From NCBI GenBank assembly GCA_964464245.1, contig CAYXFH010000070.1, forward strand, positions 1-9,487: a stretch of 9,487 nt of DNA, written 5' to 3'. Position 1 is the stretch's first letter, and the number at the start of each line of letters is the position of its first letter. The position numbers and the translations under genes are program-made. Source of the DNA: JAPLHV01 sp964464245 (GTDB lineage Bacteria; Caldisericota; JANLFM01). The notes below the pieces were generated by a model, which had not been told where the DNA came from, made no database searches, and worked only from the letters and a program-made list of their open reading frames with translations. This document shows positions 1 through 6,385 of this stretch, in pieces.

Positions 1-136
1 GTTGTGTTTTTATCGGTTTGTTTGCTTATCCTTAGTTGTTCTTAGTGTCTTTGTTTATGTTTTTTTTTTTCAAGCAGAAGACGGCATACGAGATCATAGC
101 CGGTGACTGGAGTTCAGACGTGTGCTCTTCCGATCT
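1..136. other. Sequencing artefact: Illumina P7/TruSeq adapter read-through
   Basis: Bases 71-94 match the Illumina P7 flow-cell sequence (starting CAAGCAGAAGACGGCATACG). Bases 95-102 (CATAGCCG) fill the 8-base index slot, and 103-136 match the TruSeq read-2 primer sequence (GTGACTGGAGTTCAGACG onward to CTTCCGATCT). The index reverse complement is CGGCTATG, which I recall as TruSeq HT index D709. The T run at 61-70 and the T-rich text at 1-60 are what follows when a read passes through the adapter and off the end of the fragment, seen here in reverse complement. Translation gives the familiar contaminant peptides KQKTAYEI and DWSSDVCSSDL on the plus strand and IGRAHV on the minus strand. Nothing in 1-136 should be annotated as genomic. 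Confidence 0.97.
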
Positions 137-602
137 GACCAGGCAAGCCCACGTCGGAAACGAAACGAAACCAGAAGTCATCAATCATGCCGAGCACATT
201 GGCTGGCATTTCGCAGACCACGGGTCCATTCTGGGAGTTAAGCCAGGTGATACAGTAAATGGTCTCAGTGTTCCCCGTGAGAAACAGGCTGCGAGAGTCC
301 ATTAGCGACTCAGAAATAAGTAAAGTCTGATTGTCAGGCCCATAGGTCCTGAGTCCTGTACGAAAAGCATAGGCCGACGCTGCGGGTAAAGCGGTAAGGA
401 ATACCTGCACGCCTCGTTGAAAGTCGAGATTGTCATAGACCTTCTGCATGGTGGCAGCATCGGGGAAGCCGTCGAAGAACTTCAGCGTGCCCAGCCGCGT
501 CTCGACGCTGTCCGGCGTGGTGATGGATGCGGGGATGTCGGTAGCCATCTTTGGTTTTGCTTGTTGTGCAGCAAACTTAGGTAGGACGCTCTTTTCTTTC
601 AT
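137..602 (-). CDS. DUF1254 family protein, fourth array copy, truncated at the contig end
   Basis: This is the N-terminal 155 codons of a fourth paralogue of the array. It starts at ATG 602-600, behind the strong ribosome site AAAGGAGG (minus strand, about 609-616). Real sequence stops at 137, where the adapter begins, so the open frame that continues to 114 is artificial after ...VGLPG. The protein has no signal peptide. It carries the shared blocks KFFDGFPD (about 41-48), FQRGVQ (61-66), DSRSLFLTGNTETIY (about 102-116), GPVV and DDFWFR (141-146) of the DUF1254 half. The DUF1214 half is missing. Residues 77-155 differ from the 2161-3636 copy at only two positions, whereas residues 1-48 resemble the 644-2119 copy more closely, so the gene is a mosaic. 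Function is unknown. It is broken by the assembly edge, not demonstrably a pseudogene. Confidence 0.85.
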
Positions 603-643
603 TTGGAACCTCCTTTGGCATATCTGCTATTCCGTAATCTGTC

Positions 644-2119
644 TCATTTGACCAACTCAATCTCTCCGGGACGCCAGGTTTTGTCGAACCACGGCTCGAG
701 TGGTCCGTAGAGCCGCAGGATGACCCACCACCCTTTGCCGGGGATGGTCTGGATCCAATTGGCTTCGTGGCCGGCGGGTGACTTCGGGCCGAAAAAGATA
801 TCTACGGAGTTATCAGGATTGATGAGCAGGCTTTTCATCTGGCTGTTGCAACTGGGGAACCGCTGGTCCGTCTGCAACAGCGAGCGTGTTTGGGGATCGT
901 AAACGATCACTGACCAGAAGTCCTTCGCCGGTATATTCGGGGGCAGATGCAACCGGTAGTTTTTCGCCCCGTCGAGGTATTTGCCCGTTATGTCACGCTC
1001 TGCCATGGCATATTGCGAGCCGATGCCTACCATCTTCACCATCATAGCCGGGGTAATTCCCGTAGCGCCATAATAGTAACGGGTCCGCGCATCCGGATTG
1101 AGTACCCCATCTGGCGAGAATTTGTAGTCATTGCCGATAAAAGCCATCTTCCAATCGCTATTCGGGTATAAGCAAGCATTGGGATCGCGCGTGTCGAAGA
1201 AGATAGCGCGCGCAGTGGCGTTGCCGACGGCAGCGGCATCGGCGAGGATGCCTTTCATCCGCGCATCGGGTGCAAAAGGTTGGTCCTTACGGATGCCGAG
1301 ACTGGCGAGCAGGCCGCGTATTTCCGGGTCAACAGCGTCGAGCGGCTCTTCCTGGACAACTTGCGCTATTTCATCGAAGAACGACGCATCGTTAGCAGGA
1401 ATGCAATTGAAGTACTGTCCGGACATGTTTATAAAGTTCATTTGGGGTGTGTTCGCCGCCATGGCCAGCGGGTAGATGCGGAAATATTTTTTCATATTCT
1501 CTACGGTAGCTCCGAGGTCACCGTTCTTGATAAAGCCGCGCAGCCAGACGAAGTTTCCATAGGTGGGTGATTGCGTGACAAAATAACCTTCCGGCACATC
1601 GTCTTTATAACCCGGCGGAAGAAGGAGATACTTCCCTCCTTTGCCCTTATCCTGACCGGCTCTGCCCATGTCGACGACATAGCGACACCAAAAGTCGTTA
1701 ATGAAGCCAAGCACGTCCGGTGGCGCTTCAATCACCAGCGGGCCTTCTTTCGTGTCGGCCCAGACAGTGAGGTAGATGGTCTCTGTGTTCGCCACGAGGT
1801 ACAACGATCGCGAATCCAGGAAGGATTCAGCGATAAGAATGGTCTGGTTGTCCGGGCCGAAGGTACGGTAGCCGGCGCGCGTCTCATACATTGATGCGGC
1901 CGGTATAGCGGTCAGGAACGCCTGAACCCCGCGTTGAAAGTCGAGGTTGTCATAGACTTTCTTGACAGTCTCTTTGTCGGGAAAACCATCGAAAAACTTC
2001 AGCGTGCCCAGCCGCGTCTCGACCCTGTCCGGCGTTGTGATGGATGCAGGGATGTCGGTAGCCATCTTAGGCTTCGCTTGTTGTGCAACAAACCTAGGTA
2101 GGGTGCTCTTTTCTTTCAT
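644..2119 (-). CDS. DUF1254/DUF1214 domain protein, array copy 3 (491 aa)
   Basis: A complete 491-residue protein without an obvious signal peptide or membrane segment, so probably cytoplasmic. The N-terminal half matches DUF1254 from memory: FFDGFPD about 42-48, FQRGVQAFL 61-69, DSRSLYL 102-108, NTETIY 111-116, NDFWCRYV 141-148, GGKYLLLPPGY 161-171. The C-terminal half matches DUF1214: NYRLHLPPNIP 387-397, FWSVIVYDPQTRS 401-413, LQTDQ 415-419, NWIQTIPGKGWW 454-465, LYGPLEPWFDKTW 470-482. It starts at ATG 2119-2117 with AAAGGAGA just upstream (about 2126-2133). It sits 41 bp after the stop of copy 2 and 41 bp before the start of copy 4, so it is probably cotranscribed. These families are widespread in bacteria, and I know of no established reaction for them. 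No frameshift or internal stop is seen. Confidence 0.92.
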   Translation of the reverse strand: MKEKSTLPRFVAQQAKPKMATDIPASITTPDRVETRLGTLKFFDGFPDKETVKKVYDNLDFQRGVQAFLTAIPAASMYETRAGYRTFGPDNQTILIAESFLDSRSLYLVANTETIYLTVWADTKEGPLVIEAPPDVLGFINDFWCRYVVDMGRAGQDKGKGGKYLLLPPGYKDDVPEGYFVTQSPTYGNFVWLRGFIKNGDLGATVENMKKYFRIYPLAMAANTPQMNFINMSGQYFNCIPANDASFFDEIAQVVQEEPLDAVDPEIRGLLASLGIRKDQPFAPDARMKGILADAAAVGNATARAIFFDTRDPNACLYPNSDWKMAFIGNDYKFSPDGVLNPDARTRYYYGATGITPAMMVKMVGIGSQYAMAERDITGKYLDGAKNYRLHLPPNIPAKDFWSVIVYDPQTRSLLQTDQRFPSCNSQMKSLLINPDNSVDIFFGPKSPAGHEANWIQTIPGKGWWVILRLYGPLEPWFDKTWRPGEIELVK

Positions 2120-2160
2120 CTAGAATCTCCTTTGTTACATCTAGTATTCTGTAATCTGTC

Positions 2161-3636
2161 TCATTTGACCAACTCGATCTCCCCGGGCCGCCAGGTTTTA
2201 TCGAACCAGGATTCAAGCACACCATATAGCCGCAGGCAGACCCACCATCCTTTCTCCGGGACGGTCATTATCCAATTGGCTTCTTTGCTGGGAGGCGATT
2301 CCGGGCCGAACCAGACATCCACCGAGGAGTCCGGATTGATGATGATGCCCTTATTTAGGCTGCTAATGCTGGGAAATTGCTGATCGGTCTGCAGCATCGA
2401 GCGGGTCTGGGGGTCGTAAACAAGCAACGACCAGAAGTTATTTGCGGGAATGTTCGGCGGAAGGTGCAACCTGTAGTTCTTCCCACCATCGAGGTACTGG
2501 CCCGCGGCGTCATGCTCGGTGATGGCATATTGCGATAAATGGCCGACCATCTTCTTGAAACATGACGGGCTGTTTCCGCTGCCAACGTAGTAGTAATAAG
2601 ACCGCGCATCCAGATCAAGGATCCCATCCGGAGAGAACTCCACATTCTTGCCCACAAAGAACATCTTCCAGGACTTATTCGGATAATAGTATGCCTCCTC
2701 GTCGCGCGCACTGAAGATTAAGGAGCGCGCGGTGGCATTACCGACGGCGGCGGAATCAATGAGAATCTTTTTCATGCGGTCATCTGGCTCGAAAGGCTTT
2801 CCCTTCTTGATGCCAATGGCGGCAAACAGTCCGCGAACTTCAGGATCAACGTGTTCAAGCGGTTCTTCCTGGAAAACACAATTGACTTCCTCGAAGAATG
2901 AGAAGTCGTTGGAGTGGATTGTGGCGATATATTTTCCAGAAATATCTACAAAGCTCATTTCCGGAGGATTCGCCGCCGATTTCAATGGATAAACCCGGTA
3001 CTTCTTCTTTGTATCCTCGATTCCTTTGGACACATCTCCATCTACAGAGAAGATGCGAAAGAAGAAGAAATTCCCGTAGGTGCGTGAGCGTATGACAAAA
3101 TAGCCATCAGGAATGTCACCCGAATATCCCGGCGGGAGCAACAGGTATTTTCCTCCCTGGCCCTTATCCGGACCAGGCAAGCCCACGTCGGAAACGAAAC
3201 GAAACCAGAAGTCATCAATCATGCCGAGCACATTGGCTGGCATTTCGACGACTACCGGTCCATTCTGGGCGTTAAGCCAGGTGATACAGTAAATGGTCTC
3301 GGTGTTCCCCGTGAGAAACAGGCTGCGAGAGTCCATTAGCGACTCAGAAATAAGTAAAGTCTGGTTGTCAGGCCCATAGGTCCTGAGTCCTGTACGAAAA
3401 GCATAGGCCGACGCTGCGGGCAAAGCGGTGAGAAACGCCTGCACGCCGCGCTGAAAGTCGAGATTGTCATAGACCTTCTTCACGGTCGCATCGTCGGGGA
3501 AGCCGTCGAAGAACCTCAGCGTGCCCAACCTCGTTTCGACTTTGTCCGGGGTTGTGATGGATGCGGGGATGTCGGTAGCCATCTTAGGCTTCGCTTGTCC
3601 TGCAGCAAACTCAGATGGGGTGTTCTTCTCTTCCAT
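2161..3636 (-). CDS. DUF1254/DUF1214 domain protein, array copy 2 (491 aa)
   Basis: A complete 491-residue paralogue with the same two-domain layout as its neighbours: a DUF1254 half (FFDGFPDDA about 42-50, DDFWFRFVSD 141-150, GGKYLLLPPGY 161-171) and a DUF1214 half (NYRLHLPPNIP, FWSLLVYDPQTRS, LQTDQ, NWIMTVPEKGWW, WFDKTWRPGE near the C terminus). The start is ATG 3636-3634 behind AAAGGAGG (about 3643-3650), the best ribosome site of the set. The initial codons MEEKN differ from the MKEKS and MKKMS of the other copies. It ends TGA (2163-2161), followed by the 41-bp spacer. The core segment 3171-3430 is nearly identical to the truncated copy 4, pointing to gene conversion or very recent duplication. 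It is likely the second gene of an operon. Its biochemical role is unknown. Confidence 0.92.
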   Translation of the reverse strand: MEEKNTPSEFAAGQAKPKMATDIPASITTPDKVETRLGTLRFFDGFPDDATVKKVYDNLDFQRGVQAFLTALPAASAYAFRTGLRTYGPDNQTLLISESLMDSRSLFLTGNTETIYCITWLNAQNGPVVVEMPANVLGMIDDFWFRFVSDVGLPGPDKGQGGKYLLLPPGYSGDIPDGYFVIRSRTYGNFFFFRIFSVDGDVSKGIEDTKKKYRVYPLKSAANPPEMSFVDISGKYIATIHSNDFSFFEEVNCVFQEEPLEHVDPEVRGLFAAIGIKKGKPFEPDDRMKKILIDSAAVGNATARSLIFSARDEEAYYYPNKSWKMFFVGKNVEFSPDGILDLDARSYYYYVGSGNSPSCFKKMVGHLSQYAITEHDAAGQYLDGGKNYRLHLPPNIPANNFWSLLVYDPQTRSMLQTDQQFPSISSLNKGIIINPDSSVDVWFGPESPPSKEANWIMTVPEKGWWVCLRLYGVLESWFDKTWRPGEIELVK

Positions 3637-3677
3637 TTGGAACCTCCTTTGTTACATCTGCTATTCCGTAATCTGTT
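3637..3677 (-). promoter_or_regulatory. Conserved 41-bp intergenic spacer with ribosome site (one of three)
   Basis: The gaps 603-643, 2120-2160 and 3637-3677 are each exactly 41 bp and align without gaps. By my count 603-643 differs from 3637-3677 at 4 positions and 2120-2160 at 7. Read on the minus strand, each runs from the stop codon through an AT-rich segment to AAAGGAGG or AAAGGAGA, then 6 bases to the next ATG. I see no hairpin or T-run terminator and no clear promoter. This supports one polycistronic message and duplication of a gene-plus-spacer unit of about 1,517 bp. Confidence 0.75.
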
Positions 3678-5153
3678 TCATTTAACCAACTCGATTTCCC
3701 CGGGTCGCCAGGTCTTGTCGAACCAAGGCTCGAGTGGGCCGTAGAGACGTAACATGGCGAACCAGCTTTTGCCTGGAATGGTCTGGATCCAATTGTTCTC
3801 TTTGCCCACAGGCGATTCAGGGCCAAAATAAATATGAACTGACTTGTCGGGGTTTATTATTATTCCCTTATTCTGGCTGGAAACCATCGGATATTGCTGG
3901 TCTGTCTGAAGAAAGGACCGGGTCTGGGTATCGTACAAAATTATGGACCAGAAATCTTTGACAGGGATGCCTGGCGGCAGATGTAACCTGTAATTTTTAT
4001 CGCCCTTCAGCAGATTACCTTTTGCATCCGTTGAGATCCAGGCATATTGCGAACCTTTACCGATTATCTCCACATCCTCGGCCGGACTCATACCTATTCC
4101 GGAAAAATAACACGAAATGTATGCATCCATATCCAGGACACCCGGCTGGCTTTCATATTTGTACCCCACTATGAAAAAGGGTCGCCATGAACTGTTCTTA
4201 TTAAAGCGATTTTCTTTCTGCCGTAATTTATAGGTTATGGCCCGGGCAGTTGCATCGCCCACAGCAGCTGCTTCGGTCAGGATTTTCTTCATGCGGGCAT
4301 CAGGGGCGAAAGGCTTTCCTTTCTCTATCCCGATCGAGGCAAAATATCCCAGGCTTACCTTGTCAGACGAATCAGAGGGCTCTCCCTGCACGACTTCATT
4401 CAAATACTCCCAGTACCTGTAATCAGAAGGTGCGATAGAATGGAATTCCTTACCGGATAAATTCAGGAAATTTATTGCAGGCGGATTATTGGCCTGAGAC
4501 AATAAATAGATCCGGGCATTTCTCTTCAAACTCCCGATTGCGGGCCGAAAATCTCCGTCAACATCAAAATGACGGTAAAAGAGCCAACACTCATTGGTAG
4601 TTGATTTTACGACAATATATCCATCAGGAACGGCACCCTGATATCCGGGAGGCAGGACCAGATACTTTCCGCCTTCACCCTTATCAGGTCCTACCATTCC
4701 CACATCGGCCACATAACGTGACCAGAGATCATTAAAGAATCCCAGGACTCTTGATGGAATCACTGTTACAACCGGGCCGCTGCTCAGGTCAATCCACATC
4801 ATGCTGTAAGCTGTGTTGCAGTTACCCGTAAGTCCAAGCGTACGGGAGTCAACAAGCGTTTCCCATGTCAGGAGATTGGCGTTCGCAGGTCCCCACTCTA
4901 ACAATCCCTTACGCATAGCATTCATACTGACCGCGGGCAAACCGAGAAGATAGGCTTGCACTGCCCGTTGGAAATCGAGGTTATCGTACAGTTTATCTGT
5001 GGTGGCATCATCGGGGAAACCATCAAAAAACTTCAGTGTACCCAACCGGCTGCTGACCTGGTCGGGCACTTCAATACCCTCCGGAATGGGTGTGGTCATC
5101 TTAAATTTGACCTGCTGTGCACCCACCTTTACAAAAGTGCTCATTTTTTTCAT
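3678..5153 (-). CDS. DUF1254/DUF1214 domain protein, array copy 1, first in operon (491 aa)
   Basis: The promoter-proximal and most divergent member, yet still exactly 491 residues. It starts at ATG 5153-5151 with GGAGG six bases upstream (5160-5164). DUF1254 blocks: FFDGFPDDA about 42-50, FQRAVQAYLLGLPAVSM about 61-77, GNCNTAYSMMW about 110-120, NDLWSRYVADVG 141-152, GGKYLVLPPGY 161-171. DUF1214 blocks: NYRLHLPPGIP, FWSIILYDTQTRS, LQTDQQ, NNWIQTIPGK, LYGPLEPWFDKTW. The last 20 or so residues are essentially identical to the other copies. Base composition is lower in GC than the right half of the window: 26/60 at 3841-3900 and 28/60 at 4201-4260, against 39/60 at 8641-8700. This suggests it is the older or separately acquired founder. 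The four 126-bp repeats begin about 20 bp upstream, so any transcript starting beyond them carries them as leader. Function is unknown. Confidence 0.92.
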   Translation of the reverse strand: MKKMSTFVKVGAQQVKFKMTTPIPEGIEVPDQVSSRLGTLKFFDGFPDDATTDKLYDNLDFQRAVQAYLLGLPAVSMNAMRKGLLEWGPANANLLTWETLVDSRTLGLTGNCNTAYSMMWIDLSSGPVVTVIPSRVLGFFNDLWSRYVADVGMVGPDKGEGGKYLVLPPGYQGAVPDGYIVVKSTTNECWLFYRHFDVDGDFRPAIGSLKRNARIYLLSQANNPPAINFLNLSGKEFHSIAPSDYRYWEYLNEVVQGEPSDSSDKVSLGYFASIGIEKGKPFAPDARMKKILTEAAAVGDATARAITYKLRQKENRFNKNSSWRPFFIVGYKYESQPGVLDMDAYISCYFSGIGMSPAEDVEIIGKGSQYAWISTDAKGNLLKGDKNYRLHLPPGIPVKDFWSIILYDTQTRSFLQTDQQYPMVSSQNKGIIINPDKSVHIYFGPESPVGKENNWIQTIPGKSWFAMLRLYGPLEPWFDKTWRPGEIELVK

Positions 5154-5175
5154 TTAAGACCTCCATTTGTGTGTG

Positions 5176-5692
5176 CTCCTATGAAAAACTCCTCCTAAGG
5201 CGCGTCAGACCATGATTACCGATCTTGATCTCGAAGATCGTTCCATCGCTCAGCACGAGGCAGTTTTTCATTCACGCGGGTGCCCCGAAGGGGCATGAAA
5301 ACTCCTATGAAAAACTCCTATGAAAAACTTCTCCTAAGGCGCGTCAGACCATGATTACCGATCTTGATCTCGAAGATCGTTCCATCGCTCAGCACGAGGC
5401 AGTTTTTCATTCACGCGGGTGCCCCGAAGGGGCATGAAAACTCCTATGAAAAACTCCTCTTAGGGCTCGTCAGACCATGATTACCGATCTTGATCTCGAA
5501 GATCGTTCCATCGCTCAGCACGAGGCAGTTTTTCATTCACGCGGGTGCCCCGAAGGGGCATGAAAACTCCTATGAAAAACTCCTCTTAGGGCCCGTCAGA
5601 CCATGAAGACCGACCTTGGTCCCGATGACGGCTCCATCTCTGAGCATAGGGAAGTTTTTCATTCCTGTGGGCGCCCCGAAGGGGCATGATAA
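5176..5692 (-). repeat. Tandem array of four 126-bp repeats with hairpins
   Basis: The units are 5176-5301 (plus a 13-bp duplication of ATGAAAAACTCCT-type sequence to 5314), 5315-5440, 5441-5566 and 5567-5692. Units 1 and 2 are almost identical. Unit 3 differs mainly in about 10 bases next to CTCTTAGGG. Unit 4 is clearly diverged in its middle but shares that junction with unit 3. Each unit contains TGCCCC-GAA-GGGGCA, which on the minus strand forms a GC stem closed by a UUCG tetraloop. Each also has the inverted repeat AGTTTTTCAT / ATGAAAAACT, about 80 bp apart. Units 1-3 have CGATCTT / AAGATCG around a 7-base loop. The palindromic structure resembles a small dispersed intergenic element (MITE- or REP-like) that expanded in tandem. 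Its position just upstream of the DUF1254 array would place it in that operon's 5' leader. Confidence 0.9.
5179..5687 (-). other. Repeated short open frames inside the 126-bp units
   Basis: Two overlapping minus-strand frames are open in every unit. Frame A starts ATGCCCCTTCGG, preceded by AGGAG five bases upstream in units 1-3 (GGAAG in unit 4). It runs 5296-5216, 5435-5355 and 5561-5481 (26 aa each) and 5687-5586 (33 aa). Shared residues are MPLRG, NEKLP, RW and RDQ. Frame B starts ATGAAAAAC and gives 30 aa in every unit, for example 5271-5179 and 5662-5570. Shared residues include MKN, L-DG, HGLT and the ending RSFS. Frame B has no good ribosome site. Frame A has one, so a leader peptide is conceivable, but hairpin-constrained repeats can keep frames open by chance. 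I do not recognise either peptide. Confidence 0.3.
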
Positions 5693-5734
5693 CTTCCTTG
5701 TAATCATTGGGATGATGATCTGAAAGAGTCTTGT

Positions 5735-5846
5735 CGGTCCCAGGAAAGCCGACAGCCTCAGAAGCGGTCCCAGAGATAGTCATGCCCAGTTGGCTTCTGT
5801 CTGATCACTGCTGATGCCTTGGGCGCCGCGGTCCCAGGAAAGCCGA
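5735..5846. repeat. 18-bp direct repeat, two copies
   Basis: CGGTCCCAGGAAAGCCGA occurs exactly at 5735-5752 and 5829-5846, 94 bp apart. A shorter related piece, GCGGTCCCAGAGA, lies at about 5763-5775. The stretch borders the 126-bp array and may be the eroded remnant of another repeat element or a pair of binding sites. I cannot tell which. Confidence 0.6.
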
Positions 5847-6036
5847 TGATCACAGAGACCTTTTTTGCTCTCAGACTGCCTTGCCCACTCAGTTTGAGAA
5901 AGGGCCATTTTTACCCGCTGCTGGAATGATGGGCTCGGGCGACTTCACTTCCCTTCCCTCCCCCCATCCCTGTAGAATGGCTCATTCATGCAGTATGCTT
6001 GAGGAGTAATGCAACCGATTGAAAGGAGAGAAGGCG

Positions 6037-6330
6037 ATGAACAGTAAGTTCGAGCAAATCGAGGAGAAGTTCCTGGATGCCGTCTTCACCCTCTATTCCT
6101 TGGACTATGATGAGGAAGAAGGGGTCGTCGTGATCCAGTTGGAAGATGCCGAACCTTTGGAGATTCCGGCTGAAGAGTTTCTGAACGCCGACTCGGAAGA
6201 TCTGGCTGAGCGTCTGGCCAACTACACCTTGGAGGCCTTAGAGCAAGGCTATGATGATGAAGAGGAGGAGGAAGTGGAGGAAGACAAAGAGCCGGAGAAA
6301 GAAGAAGAAAGCGGGCGCCGACGCAAATAG
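6037..6330 (+). CDS. Small highly acidic protein of unknown function (97 aa)
   Basis: I chose ATG 6037 over the in-frame TTG at 6019 because AAAGGAGAG (6022-6030) is placed as a ribosome site for 6037 and would fall inside the coding region if TTG were used. The product begins MNSKFEQIEEKFLDAVF. A folded-looking segment (about 1-72) with alternating hydrophobic residues (VVVIQL, LEIPAEEF, LAERLANYTLEAL) is followed by a tail of about 25 residues that is almost all Glu/Asp/Lys and ends GRRRK. There is no signal peptide or membrane segment, so it is likely cytoplasmic. The stop (6328-6330) converges on the end of the protease gene at 6386. I recognise no family. An acidic tail of this kind could bind a basic partner or nucleic-acid-binding protein, but that is speculation. 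Confidence 0.75.
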   Translation: MNSKFEQIEEKFLDAVFTLYSLDYDEEEGVVVIQLEDAEPLEIPAEEFLNADSEDLAERLANYTLEALEQGYDDEEEEEVEEDKEPEKEEESGRRRK

Positions 6331-6345
6331 TTGCCAAGCTTGCCG

Positions 6346-6368
6346 TTCGACCCGCAACGTTGGTCGAA
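6346..6368. terminator. Possible bidirectional terminator hairpin between convergent genes
   Basis: TTCGACC (6346-6352) and GGTCGAA (6362-6368) form a perfect 7-bp stem with a 9-base loop in the 55-bp gap between two convergent stop codons. Position and symmetry suit a shared terminator. No T tract follows on either strand, so intrinsic termination is uncertain. Confidence 0.35.
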
Positions 6369-6385
6369 GGCTGCTGCGGGGACCA

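Larger units (their letters stand above)
5154..6036. other. Large intergenic region between divergent transcription units
   Basis: No conventional gene is visible in these 883 bases. From left to right it holds the ribosome site of the minus-strand array, four tandem 126-bp repeats (5176-5692), a diverged stretch with an 18-bp direct repeat (5735-5846), a T6 tract at 5861-5866 without a convincing stem, and the leader of the plus-strand acidic protein. Promoters for both directions should lie here, but I found no convincing -35/-10 pair. TAGAAT at 5973-5978 is a possible plus-strand -10 with no matching -35. Confidence 0.6.

Noticed and set aside
36..305. An 89-codon plus-strand open frame at the left end
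   Set aside because: It translates the adapter (KQKTAYEI, DWSSDVCSSDL) and then the antisense of the truncated DUF1254 gene. It is an artefact.
5179..5271. The 30-residue frame begins MKNCLVLSDGTIFE, which recalls the N terminus of carbamoyl-phosphate synthase small subunit (CarA)
   Set aside because: The likeness is limited to about ten residues, is lost in repeat unit 4, and no CarA continuation exists. Chance resemblance is more likely.
5176..5692. CRISPR array
   Set aside because: The units are 126 bp, contiguous and without unique spacers, and no cas gene is present.
5586..5783. A 65-codon minus-strand frame running from the diverged stretch into repeat unit 4
   Set aside because: Its first half lies in non-conserved repeat-rich sequence with no ribosome site. 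Only the internal ATG at 5687 has one, and that is recorded with the repeat short frames.
5829..5866. Rho-independent terminator ending at the T6 tract (GGTCCC ... GAGACC then TTTTTT)
   Set aside because: Only about four base pairs can form, around a long loop, and no gene ends nearby on that strand.
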